A stretch of 64,000 nt of DNA from Brachionus manjavacas (Eukaryota; Rotifera; Eurotatoria; Ploima; Brachionidae): assembly GCA_019054805.1 (NCBI GenBank), contig JAHQIY010000041.1, positions 186,001 through 250,000 of the forward strand. Direction: 5' to 3'. The notes beneath the pieces are model-generated. The model was not told where the DNA came from. It searched no databases and saw only the letters and a list, made by a program, of their open reading frames with translations. A program made the position numbers and the translations under genes. Below, piece by piece: positions 42,250-53,387 of this stretch; position 1 is the first letter of the stretch, and each line of letters begins with the position of its first letter.

Positions 42250-44915
42250 TTAATGAAGAAGAATAAATTTGAAATAAAACTTTCTTAATTTGTTAATTAA
42301 ATAAACTGAATATTTTTTTTTTAACTGTATTGTTAAATTAACCTCTATTGAAGGAGAAAGAGAATATTTAAAAAAATAGAAAAAAAAAAAGTTAAATATA
42401 TAAAAAAGTAAAATAAAATAATCACCAATATTTGTTCCACTGAAACTACCAAATGACTTACTTAAATTAATAAGTAGCGTAAAGTACTTGTTGTCGTTAA
42501 TAGTTTTAGGCAAAGTTTAACAGAGTCAGCTAGTCCATTCTCTTGCTTAAACTGTAATTTGAGATCCTTTTTGAGAGCTTCAAGATTATAATTTATATCA
42601 CTTATTTCTGAGGTAAAATGAGATTCTAAAAGAATAATGTCCTGATTGAAAGACTTTTATTTATTCTCCATAGTTGGTTTGTTTAGACACAAATCTTGAT
42701 AGATAATTTTATTTTATTTTTTATTTATTTGTATATCTGTATCGAGCTAAGGCTCCTTCAGATTATAAAAAAAAAAAAAAAATAGAAAAAAGTTTAATAT
42801 AACAAAAAAAATAAGTTTAAATAGAAGAAAATAAAAATTAGATATATTGATATAGAGAATAACAGGATACATATTTTTAAATGTCCGATTTTTCAGGGAA
42901 AAAGGAAGAAATAGTAAGGTAGCAATTACACAATGGAGTTGGGTATTCAATATATCTTGCTTCGAAACCTTCTTTGTATTCCTCCACAAGTCTCACAACC
43001 AATGGAATAGAATGACTCAGTCCTGCCCTAACATATCTCTCACTCAACTCAAAAAGTCGATTTGAGACTGTTAGTAGTTTAAGTTTATTATATGCCTCAT
43101 GATCCATTATGTTGGAGGGAGTATCATATTTTAACTTGAGGATAGATCTGACTGCTGTATTCTGAATCACTTGTATTTTTTTAATGTTGGTTTCTGTGAG
43201 TGAATTTAAACAAGGAAAAGAATAATCGAGAATTGATCCTATTAAGGATTTGTATAGATTCCCTAATGTTTTGGGTTTAAGGCCTCATTTTTTATTCGAT
43301 AGAAATTTATACTATATTTAGTCTAGAGTTACAGCGCTCTTTTATCTCATCCACCATTGAACTAAATGTAAGTTTTGAGTCTAATGTAATTCCGAAGAAC
43401 TTAACTTTTTCTTTTAGATTTAAACTGTTTTCATATAATTTTAGGTCAAGATTAGTTTTTTTTCTAGAGTTTTTTTCAAAGATCGTGTAGCATGACTTTT
43501 CAACAGACGTTTTCATTTTCCATTTGAAAAGCCATTTTTCAATTTCTTTTAAGTACTTATTAATTAAACTCTCGAGATTTTCTTTCTTTTTAAAAATAAA
43601 AAAGGTAGCTAAGTCATCTGCAAAAAGAAGAGAGTATTGGCTATTGGTCCTATTTCTTTTAGGTATGTCATTAATGAAAATGCTGAAAAGAAGCGGACTA
43701 ATTACCGATCCTTGTGGAACCCCTGCTTTAATTAAGTAATGGTCACTCAAATATCCGTTTACTTTTACTTTAAAAGATCTGGAATCGAGAAATGATCTGA
43801 TCCAGTAAATAAGTTTTAATTAGCTTATAAATTAGTCCATCATGCCAAACTATATCGAAGGCTTTAGAAATGTCAAAAATATAAACAGCAGACTTTTTTC
43901 TTTCTATTAAAAGATTCTACTACTTTTTGTATAAGAAAATAAAGATTATCCGCTGTGCGCCTATGCTTTCTAAATCCTGATTGCTCATTTATAAGTAGGT
44001 TATTTCTTTCAAGAAAATGGTATACTCTTGTATAAATAATACGTTCAAGTAACTTACCAAGGCAACTTGTCATACTAATAGGACGATAGTCAGAAGGGTC
44101 CTCAGTGGGAGGAGATTTCTTTGGGATCATAGTTATACATGCTATTTTCCAGGATTTAGGGACATTACCTTGTTCCAAACTCATGTTAAAAAGATGACTT
44201 AATTCAACTAAAGACTCATAAGGGAGATTTTTTAACATTAAGTTATGGATGCCATCTATACCTGAACCTGACACTTCTTTTAAATTTTTTAAAGAGGATG
44301 TAATTTCTGAAACAGTAATTGGTTCAATCAGATTATTTAGTACATTATCTTTTTTCACACAAATCTTGATAGATAACAAAAGCCATTCTGTTAAATTTGA
44401 TTGTATTTATAAACGAAAGTTTGGAATAAACGTACAGCTGATCAAAGTTGAACAACTGAAGTGCATTTAAAACGCTGGTCATGTGACACCTTGGTTTAAG
44501 ACCTAATATTTGGCTAATTAGATTGTTTTTAGATATGTTTTGGTAATTTCTTGTCGATTTAGTGTTAGTGTTAGTGTCTCAAGCCCATAAGTGAATTGTG
44601 ATAAACAGTATGTTTTGTATATGAATGCTTGTAAAAACGGAGAAATTTCCCCAAATATGAGAGAGAAAACAAGGCGTGTTGTACTTTAATAAATTTATTT
44701 ACAACAATATTATGATTGTCAAAGTTATTTGGTATTTCTACTCCTAGATATTTAATTTTATTTACTTTGTCCAAGATATTTTTTTCAAGATATAAAGTAT
44801 TTTTATATAATTGCGGACCAAACTCAATTATTGATGACTTTTTAGGGTTAAATTTTATTTTCCATTTGTTTCCATTTTGTGAACAAATAACTGAAATAAA
44901 TTGAATAATGCACAA
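42250..44915 (-). pseudogene. Older LINE (RT thumb to C-terminus), split by a Jockey-like LINE
   Basis: Minus strand, 44915-44357: KWKIKFNPKKSSIIEFGP, KIKYLGVEI, then after a frame change YKTYCLSQFTYGLETLTL, blocks of the RT thumb. After the insertion it resumes in 42706-42430 with LEALKKDLKLQFKQENGLAD and SVKLCL. A one-base shift follows, then KTINDNKYFTLLINLSKSF. The last part matches the ORF at 57127-57438, giving a C-terminal signature for the family. The catalytic palm is missing. Confidence 0.75.
42707..44356 (-). mobile_element. Jockey-like LINE insertion, 5'-truncated, 20-bp target duplication
   Basis: ACACAAATCTTGATAGATAA lies at 42687-42706 and again at 44357-44376, a perfect target duplication. 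The 1650-bp insert, read from the minus strand, carries SGIDGIHNLMLKNLP, PSDYRPISMTSCLGKLLERI, NEQSGFRKHRRTADNLYFL, FDIVWHDGLIYKL, AGVPQGSVISPLLFSIFIND, FADDLATFFIF, E-KWLFKWKMKTSVEKSC and then thumb blocks (KYDTPSNIMDHEAYNKLKL). Two or three frame breaks (near 43870 and 43300) disable it. The 3' end is the A-type stem-loop at 42728-42756 with an A-rich AATAAATAAA tail abutting the duplication. Confidence 0.92.
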
Positions 44916-45016
44916 TGAACTTAAGACTTATAACTTAATAAACATTTTTATTTTAAATAAAATTTTCATTTGAAATAAACATTTTAATTTGAAATTAAAA
45001 CAATGCTTGACATAAT

Positions 45017-45440
45017 ATGAATTCAATCTTTAATCCTGATTTATTTGATGGGCCTTTTGGTGGAACAGAGTATGTCGAACCAGATCTACTGGATTATAAC
45101 ATTCAAGACGAAGAAATAGACAGAAGCAGCGAGAGTAGTAGCAACACACATCGGCGTGGTTGTGTAAGACTTGGTCTAGTTGAATATCCAACAACCGCTA
45201 TGACTCTTCCCTCTACAACAAAAGCGAAAGCGTGGCCATCCACAAGCTAACAACACAGCCATGCAAAACTAACAAGACTACCACAAGCACAGCAATCACA
45301 AATCATGAATACACCTTTAGCTACTAGTCAATTATCAATTTTACCATCTCAATCTAATAAAAGACAACCCCTGATTGATACTAAAGCGAAAATTTGTTCC
45401 GCACTCAGAATAGAGCCAGATATTAACCATTTGAAGATAT
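45017..45440 (+). pseudogene. Unidentified transposon-like ORF fragment with a KRKRG stretch
   Basis: An ATG opens 77 codons with an acidic, Ser-rich segment (LLDYNIQDEEIDRSSESSSN). After a frame change comes QKRKRGHPQANN. The basic RKRG run resembles the AT-hook-like tail of MULE-type proteins (compare 14761-15205), but no catalytic or finger motif is visible. It may be a remnant rather than a gene. Confidence 0.35.
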
Positions 45441-45904
45441 GAAAAGATTATAAGGTAAAAAAAAATTAAAACAGGTACTGAGAGAATTTATTGTTTTTTT
45501 TATTGATGTTAATAATCAATATTTTAATAATTCCTCAGGCTACTCAAAAAGTACTGTTTATAATGGTATTGATAAATGACGTGTATGAAGATTTGACTGA
45601 GATTCATTTTTATTAAAGTTATATTTCTTTTTTAATTTACCAGTATAACATTAAACAAACAACGGAAATGATTTAAAATTTTTAAATTCAATTAGATTTT
45701 TGTTTATTCAGTTAAAAATTCAAATTATTTTTGATATTAATAATTTACACTTAATTTATTTAATTAAATTAATTATTTAGAAAATTTCGCTTAAAATTTT
45801 TTTTTTTTCAAAAATTGCCAAATTTCCAGCAAAAATTTTAATCTTTTTATTTGAAAAAAATATGGTATATATAATTATCGTAAAAATAAAAAAAAATCCA
45901 AATA

Positions 45905-45910
45905 TTTATT
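45905..45910 (-). promoter_or_regulatory. Poly(A) signal of the Q/N-rich gene
   Basis: AATAAA on the minus strand, 38 nt after the TGA at 45950-45948. Confidence 0.5.
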
Positions 45911-45947
45911 TTCACAAAAAATCCTATTGTATTATCGAATATGAAAT

Positions 45948-46261
45948 TCACTTTCGATTTTGACGCTTATTACCACCAGAAACATCCAGATCAAACTTTT
46001 GATTTTGTGTACGTCTAATAAAAGCTGCATTATCATTATATGCGTATTTATCTGAATTTCTCTCTTTTACAAACTTTGCATACTCTCCACGTTTTTTCGC
46101 TTTTTCCATTTTTTCTTCTTTGGTCTCATTTTCGAACGGCAAGAAATCTCTTCCAAATCCAAAATTCTTCTGATATTTCTTGTAGTCATGGGTCGTGTAC
46201 TTGTCTTTGGCTAATCTCTGCTCCCTAAGCCGAGTTTCTTTCAGAGTATTCAAATAAGAAC
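45948..46261 (-). CDS. Q/N-rich gene, exon 2 (charged domain)
   Basis: Begins within Gly, then SYLNTLKETRLREQRLAKDK, and ends KRQNRK and TGA. The acceptor TTTTTATTTAG is strong. The phase match with exon 1 supports the join across LINE-filled DNA; the exon could alternatively belong to another transcript. Confidence 0.75.
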
Positions 46262-49200
46262 CTAAATAAAAATTAATAGAAATCAAAATTTAATTTTATG
46301 GTCTTTTAAAGTTCATGATCTTGAAATTAAAATAAAATCAAAAGCTATTTTCTGTAGATTCAATTCATTCTTCTCAAATCTCTTTTTAAAAATTTTAAAG
46401 AAAAATAGAATTTTTTTTAAATAAATTTGAATTTTATTAATGTCAGCTTATGAGAATAAAATTAAACAAGGAAAATAATAATCCAAGGTTGATCCTTTCA
46501 AAGTGATTTGTCCACTATTGTTCGTTTTGTATATCAATGATCTAACAAAAGGAATAGAGAATGTTGTCAAAATGTATGCAGATGATACAAAAATATTCTC
46601 AAAAGTGGTATCAGAAATAAGCGCAGTGAAACTAAAATCAGTATTTAACTTTTGTTCGTCCTGTTTTGGAATTTGCTGTGCCTGTATGGTCTCCATTTCT
46701 TAAGTCGGATTGTGAGAATCTTGAGAGGATTCAACGCAGAGCTACGAAATTTGTTTCTTCAATTAGAAACAAACCGTATGAAAGCAGTTTGAACGCTTTG
46801 GACATTCTAAATCTGGTGGAAAGAAGAAAAAGAGGTGATCTAATTCAATTATACAAGTTCATGCATGGAATAGAATTGGTTAAAAAAAGGAGCAATTTTA
46901 ATGTCACCAAAATCCAAGGAAAAGGTCACTGCTTCAAATATCACAAAGAAATTTCGAGGCTCCAACATAGAGATAACTTTTTTTTCAACAGAAGCGCAAG
47001 CATGTGGAACTCACTGCCAAATCAATTAGTTGAAGCCCCTAATGTTAACAGCTTTAAAGCAGGCATTGATTGCTGGATGAGCACCAATCCTACCCTGACA
47101 TATCTCTCACTCAACTCAAAAAGTCGATTTTACACTGTTATCATATTTCACCTTTAAAATAGATCGAACTGTTGTATTTTGAATAACTTGAATTTTAATA
47201 ATGTCAGCTTATTTATTTATTGAATTGAATTAAGCTTATGAGAATGAATTTAAACAAGGAAAATAATAATCCAAGGTTGATCCTTTCAACGATCTGTAAA
47301 GATTTTGTTTTAAACCCTATTTCTTATTTGAGAGATATTTTATTAAGTTAAGCTTAGAATTACAGGACTCTTTTAATTTATCTACCATTGGACCCAAAGT
47401 TAAATTTTAAGTTCAATATGATGCCTAAGAATTTAACTTTTTTTCCTCATTATTAAAATTTTTTTGATTAATTTTAAGGTTAAGATTGATTTTAATTCTT
47501 GTTTTTATTTTCTCAGAGATGTAACATGACTTTTCAATAGAAATTTCTATTTTCCATTTGAAATGCCGTCTTTCGATTTCTTTTAGGTACTTATTTATTA
47601 TGTTTTCAAGATTTCCTATCTTTTTGAAAATAAAAAATGTAGCCAAATCATCTGCTAAAAGAAGTGAATATTCGATGTTTGCTTTATTTCTTTCTGGGAT
47701 GTCATTTATAAAAATGCTAAAAAGAAGTGTAGAAATTAATGACCCTTGTGGAACTCCTGCTTTAGTAGGGTTTTAATCATTTAGATGACCATTTACATTT
47801 ACTCTAAAAGATCTTAAATGCAGAAATGATCTTATCCAAAAAATAAGATAAGGAAGTAGATTAGTTCTAATAAGCTTGTAAATTTATCCATCGTGCCAAA
47901 ATCTATCAAATATATAAGAATAATCTATAGAAATGTGTGCTTCAGTTGATTTTTTAAAGGAATCATTATCAATTATTTGATTTAAATATTAATAGAGAAA
48001 AATCTTGATCAGTGTGACCATGTTAATTGAAATGAATCGAGACTTCGAAATATTTTTCAAAATTACAGAGCGATTTTCTTGAATTTTTGTTTAACTTTTT
48101 TATTGACTATAAATGTTCTAAAATCATTTTTCTAGCTGATCATTTCGATTCCCCAATGTCAAATTCTGTATATTTTCTTCCCTTTTTTATAAGCTATTTT
48201 AGTTGCATCACAATTAGAATCACATAAAGTAGGGAGAGAATATTTTAAAAATTTTACACAAAAACTTGTTATTTCAATAATTAATTTTAGACCATCTAAA
48301 GCTGATTCCGACAAGATGAGTTTTTGGTGTTATACATAAAGGAAATTATTGAGCTAGACAATATTCACCATTCAAAAAATGTCTTTTATCGAAGAAATCC
48401 CAAACAACTTTAGCCAGGATGAGTCCATTGAACTAGAAAAAGTCAAAAAAACTAGGGCAAAGGGAAAGGTTTACCTCCCATTCTGTAGTTTTCGTAACTT
48501 AGAATCAGCTAAAGGACATCATGCTATCAGTTTTGTCGTTATCAAAAAAAATTCGTCTTGAAGAGACCCTAATCGTTACTCTACAGCCCCCAGTTAAAAA
48601 AAAAACGCGGTGGACCTGTTCGATCAAACAAACAAAAAAAGTAAAATGAATATTATTTTTGTCTATGTTTAATTATTTTTGTTCTAATTTGAAATAAATT
48701 GTATTACTTTTTTATTTATGTACCTTTATTATTATAATAGAAATAAAAAAATACATTTGTTCCTTAGCTCAGTAATTTTGTTTTTTATTTCAAAATTAAT
48801 AACATAATTAATAATTACGTGCCAAAGATTGGTAAAAATAAATTTTGGATTATCAAAAGTCTGGAGAACTTTCTGTGAATCCTTTAATATTGGATCACAT
48901 TTTTTAACAATTAAACAAAATATCAATAAAATTTATTTTTGGTCTTATCCCACACTTCATTTTATTAATTTTCGGTAATATCCTAAAAGTGTTTATTTTG
49001 CTATTTTTTACTAAGAGCTTATTTAAGAGTTCGCAAATCTTAAGCAGCTAAAATAGACTACTCTAAACTTATTTAAATGAAAATAAGTTAAGTTGACTGA
49101 TTTTCATTTTCTTTAACATTAAACATTTCAAAGAAAACGCTATATTTTTTCTTTTAGATTTTTAGCAAAGATCATGTAGCACAACTTATCAACAGATAAT

Positions 49201-50353
49201 TTCATTTTTCATTCGAAAAGCCATTGTTCGAGCTCTTTAGTGTAAGTTTTTATTTAGTTTTCCACATTTAAGTAAAACTCTTTCGATGCTTATTACAGTT
49301 CCATACTAATTCCATATTTCATCCTATATTTCTTTATACCGAGCAAAAAAAAAGTCTAATAAACCCTTTTTTTAATTTAAATTTTATCATGAACTTCAAT
49401 TTGCCTCTTTTCTTCCACTAACCTGGATCATCGTCGCTTGGTTTAGACTGATTTTTCCTAATGTGATCACGTTGTGCAAATAGAGGAGGCGTTGGGTTGT
49501 TGCTGTTGAGAGGGTCGGCGTTCGTTGATGGAATTGAAGCTTCGCTGTATTGTTTTTGAGTCTTGAAATAGTTGGGCTGAAAAAATGGTGCATAAATGTT
49601 CTGGTTGGAGTAAGAAGGTGCATGCTGCAGTTGAAATTGATTTTGGCCGTGAACTTGTTTTTGTCCAAGATTGGCCAAAAGCTGCTGTCGGTCTTGCTGC
49701 TGTTTGAGCTTGAGAATTTCGAGCTCGCTTAGACTATTTTCATTTTGTTGAAATTGGGGCTGCTGCTGTTGCTGCTGAGCCATTCGTTGTTGGTACTGCA
49801 AGAATCGCTGTTCTTGGCTATTGTGAGCTTGAATCGGAACTTGACCGGCCACCAGGTCCGACTCAGACTCTCTTGTTTTGTTCCGATTTTGCGGTGAGTT
49901 GTTGTTTTTATTTTGGCTATTTTTTTGGTTTTGTGTGCTGTCGCTTTTTTTGCCAAACTTTGGAGGCTGCTGAGGAATTTTGTTTGTTTTAACAGGTGGA
50001 TTTTTAACCGGAGCAGCATTGCTGTTTTCGTTCAATCTGTCGTCAAAAAACTCGTTGCTAAAGTTGTTTTCTTCCAAAGATGCTTGGTTGTTCTTGTTAA
50101 AGTAGGATGGCACATAGTTTAGTTGATTGATCGGTCTGTACCTAGATGTGAGCAAGTTTTCAGTCTCAACTTGAAGAGCCAATTCGTCAATGTCATCGTA
50201 CACGTTAGATCGGTTGATGTAGCTGGGTCTGTTCGGGTATTTAGTGATCATCGGGTCGTAGCTACTAAAATAGGGCTTGTGGAACAAGTTTGCTTGGTTG
50301 GTTCTAGAGGCGAGCAGCGCTTCACTTAACGGATTGCTGTAATTCCAGTCCAT
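45948..50353 (-). CDS. Q/N-rich disordered protein with charged C-terminal domain (unknown function)
   Basis: Two exons, 50353-49423 and 46261-45948, join one base into a Gly codon (GATCCAG|GTTAGT to TTTATTTAG|GT) and give 414 residues. An in-frame TAA lies upstream of the ATG. Residues 1-90 are Tyr/Asn/Pro-rich with acidic YDDIDELALQVETE. Residues 90-310 are low-complexity Asn/Gln/Ser/Pro with a polyglutamine run (QQRMAQQQQQQ). Exon 2 is a compact basic, helical domain (LKETRLREQRLAKDKY, NFGFGRDFLPFE, KKRGEYAKFVKERN) that looks conserved and probably carries the function. I do not recognise the family; a cytoskeletal or cilium-associated coiled-coil protein is a guess. The 3.2-kb intron contains several LINE copies. 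Confidence 0.75.
46429..47290. repeat. About 72-bp direct repeat flanking a LINE fragment
   Basis: The phrase from ttgaatttta-taatgtcagctt through aaacaaggaaaataataatc to gatcctttcaa occurs at 46429-46502 and again at 47191-47290. The right copy is interrupted by a 27-bp AATA-tail piece (47210-47236). Both copies are minus-strand Jockey-like coding sequence (GSTLDYYFPCL). The duplication brackets the plus-strand LINE fragment and a further piece of Jockey-like sequence. Confidence 0.65.
46503..47091 (+). pseudogene. CR1-like LINE RT fragment with internal deletion
   Basis: Starts VICPLLFVLYIND, then KMYADDTKIFSKV. It jumps from the ADD region directly to VRPVLEFAVPVWSP (thumb), so roughly 80 residues are missing. 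After this, ERIQRRATKFVSSIRNKPYE, RKRGDLIQLYKFMHGIE, RDNFFFNRSASMWNSLPNQL and NSFKAGIDCWM keep an open frame to the Jockey-like junction. There is no 3' tail. Its 5' end coincides with the break at 40637. Confidence 0.82.
47092..49035 (-). pseudogene. Jockey-like LINE, right arm of an inverted duplication
   Basis: Minus strand: 49035-48815 and 48262-47430 match 39373-39600 and 39828-40634 in reverse. They share the same AGVPQGSLISTLLFSIFIND context and the same upstream stop. Beyond 47430 the copy continues into thumb sequence (DKLKESCNSKLNLIKYLS, GSTLDYYFPCLNSFS, IQNTTVRSILKVKYD). It is interrupted by 48263-48814 and by the 27-bp AATA piece. It lies in the intron of the Q/N-rich gene, same strand. 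Confidence 0.82.
48263..48814 (+). mobile_element. Insertion in the Jockey-like copy with a MULE-like ORF fragment
   Basis: Absent from the other arm. It contains an ATG ORF at 48379-48561 (FSQDESIELEKVKKTRAKGK, then VYLPFCSFRNLESAKGH), which resembles the N-terminal start of MULE/FLYWCH-type proteins where a phenylalanine-rich LESA segment precedes the zinc finger. A few bases later, in another frame, is a basic KKKRGGPVRSNK tail. This looks like an internally deleted transposon. Assignment is by resemblance only. Confidence 0.4.
49423..50353 (-). CDS. Q/N-rich gene, exon 1
   Basis: Encodes 310 residues, mostly disordered. Codon use is visibly more GC-rich than the surroundings, and the frame is uninterrupted, which argues for selection. 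The donor is GTTAGT. Confidence 0.8.
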
Positions 50354-53300
50354 TAAAATGCTGTGATTTTAGATTCCTTTAAAAATAAAAAAAGCTGAAT
50401 TTTATTTAAATACGCCAAATTGTTGTTCAAAGCCCAAAAGAATTCTGCGCAGGTAATTAATTGAAAAGTTCGCCCCGAGGAGCAGCTTAAATTTTAAATT
50501 TAAATTATTCGAATTAATTGTAAGAAAATAAAGGTTGTTTTTTTTTGTTTATTTAAATTTGAAAAAGATTATTTGAATATTTAAAAATTTAGAGACTCGG
50601 AATTTAAATCATTGCAGAATCAGGCCCACCTTTACATTTAAAAATAAATTTCTATTAAGTCATTCAGATAACCAAATAGCACTTTATCACATTGCATTTC
50701 AATTTGACAATTTTATAAATTTTTTTTACTTTAAAAAAAGAATGGCACGACCCTGGACCGGTCTTGGGTAGAGAAAAAAAATCTCAATTTTTTGCAGCAT
50801 TAAAAACACATTTTTACAATGCTTAAACACCTTTTTTTCAATAAAAAAAAATTGCAAAGAAAATTTATTAAGCTAAACAGAAAACTTAAATGAAATGTTT
50901 GTTTATGAGTTGCTATTTTCTTTTTCTAAAACAAATAAGTAGATGTACAAAAGAGTGAGGTAGAGCCAGCCTCATGGGCATCTTTTATTTATTAGACATG
51001 TTATTTCGAATAAGGTAATATTTATTTTACATTTTAAATAAAGAAACTCGAATTCCAGTGTTACTTTTCTAGCTTATCCGACCGAAATAAATTATGTCGG
51101 TAAATTTTGTTCAATTTTAGCAACTGTTTTCCAGTTGCCGCTGCTAAGAGACCAAAATAACTATTAATTTTTTAATATTAAGCGTTTAGAATGAAACAAA
51201 AATATACAAGACTGAAAATTAGTCAAAAATGACGTAAAATCAAATTTCTATTTATTAGAAAAAGTTAATAAAGTGTTATTACAAATGTTTTTCATTCCTA
51301 GATCGAGTGAATTTAAAAGAAAAATAGCTGCCGACTTAAAGCAAAATGTCTTTGTTTCCTGAAAAAAATGTTTAATAATGAGTGCTTGTTTAAAATTTTA
51401 TAAACTTTGAACAAAAAAAACAAATTCTAGGATTTCTATTTTTTTAATTTTGAAAAAATTTAAATACTAATAGGTTTTCAGTTTTTTGTTTTTGTGTAAT
51501 CGTCATCGATTAATTCTAACCAGGCTCAATTTGTAAGACTTCATTGTTCTTTTTTAAAAAAATTTATTTTTATTTTTTCTTGTTTATTTTTAAAAAAAAT
51601 TAAAATCAATTGAAAGATTCTTACAGTCTAGAAATCTTGAAATTTTTTGTTCTGTGTATTGTTGTTTGAAAAAGAGCCAATTTAATTTTACTGTCACAAG
51701 AGAGAAATTTTTTAAATAAATCTTTAATTTCTAAATATTACAAAAATAAAATTTTTTAAATAAATTCTAAAAGCTTTTCTTTATTTTCGAGTATTTATCA
51801 AAATTTTGTTTAAATGCGCCAAGTTTATTTTAGCTAAATATAAATCATTAAAGACTATAATAAATGTTGACATCAAAACCGATAAAGAAACAAACAGATG
51901 CAGTTGTAAATATATTTTCATTAATATCATATATATTTTTAGCTTGTAAAATTACCTAAATTTTTCGAAAAAATGGTAAAATATTTTTTGTAATTTTTTC
52001 TTTTTCTACTCAAAATTTCCAGTGAATTTAAGTTAAAATTGGAAAATTTCGTCAAAAGTTTAAAAAGAAGATAAAGAACGAACTAAAGAAATTAATGAGT
52101 GAAAGAAACGAAAAAAAAATGAATTAGAAATAATAAATAATAAAATCTTTAATTAAAAATTAGTTGAACATAACTAATAACTTTTGGAAATAATTGGTAT
52201 GTTGTAAAAATTTTAATTTTCAGAGATGATGGGTGTTAAAACTTATTTACAATTTTTTTTTAACCTTTTGTACTTGCGCTTTTCTACAACTAAAAAAGAT
52301 TTTGAAAATATTGAAAATTTAAATTTCTTTTTAAATTTAAAATTTTTTTTTAAAAAAATCGTTTCTTTGGGGTTTATGATATTTTACCATTTTTTACAAA
52401 AATTTGCGTAAAATATCCAAAGATGGATTTAAGCAGAAAGTATGATTTTCTTCTGGTTCGTACTCACAAAAATGTCCGATTAACTAAGTGTCTTGGCATT
52501 GAAATTTTATTCTAAAATAAAATTTCTCAACTTCATGACTCAAGTGAAATTTTATCTCTATCAAATTTAATACAAAAAGATTCGCATTTTTTCTTAAGTT
52601 TTTGAATTAAAAATATTTTAAACAGCTCACTTTCCTTAGGAAATTTTAGTATTCCAAAATTTTTGAAGCAGAAGATTATTCATAATTAATAAAATATTAA
52701 TTTCATTAATTACTATTCCAAAAGTGTGTTGTCTTAAAAAGACAAAAATTACCGATTTTTAAATTAATTTAAAAAAGTCGGTCGACTTTTAAATTTTAGC
52801 AATCAATTTAAGCTATTTAGTAAAATTAATAAAAAAGAAAAGATGAAAAAAATATTTGAATTTTTATTTTATTTCTTTATTAAAAAAAAATTAAATTCTT
52901 AGAAGGGGAAAAATTTGAATTTGAAATTGAATTTTTTATGGAATTAAAAAAAACCTTTAAAAATGAAAATATTTCAAAATGGCTTTATTTGTATCTTATC
53001 TATAGCAAATCCTCATCGAAATTTAATAAAAAAAAATGCTAAAACAAAAATATAAGGTTTGATTCTCTTTTTATTTTACGTAAAAATTGGCTACTTTAAA
53101 TATATTTAATTTTTTTAATTTTTTAAAATTTGACTTCCAGGTAACAAGATGAAACCTTAAACTCAATTTATTAGTTTTTTCAAGTTTATCAAATTTACAG
53201 ATTTAGTTTTAAAAACGACACTTTGAGTGTACACAAACTTTTGAATTACATACTTAAACTTGCATTTATTAATAAAAATAGACATAAAGTTTGCCCAAAC

Positions 53301-53387
53301 TCAAATTTTTTAAAAACCTTAAATTTTAGAATTCTTATAACTTACAGTAAAAAAATTTTAAATTTATTATCTTGGTTGCCTTTGAAT
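50354..53387. other. Intergenic AT-rich DNA upstream of the Q/N-rich gene
   Basis: No exon or terminal repeat recognised over 3 kb. The first few hundred bases should contain the promoter of the Q/N-rich gene. Confidence 0.45.

Noticed and set aside
44357-44379. ATG-like start of the 168-codon LINE ORF at 44379
   Set aside because: Its first codons lie in the target-site duplication, so they belong to the host sequence and not to the LINE.
49550-50329. Several plus-strand open frames opposite the Q/N-rich exon
   Set aside because: Antisense of glutamine and asparagine codons; no motif and no start context. The minus-strand frame is continuous and explains them.
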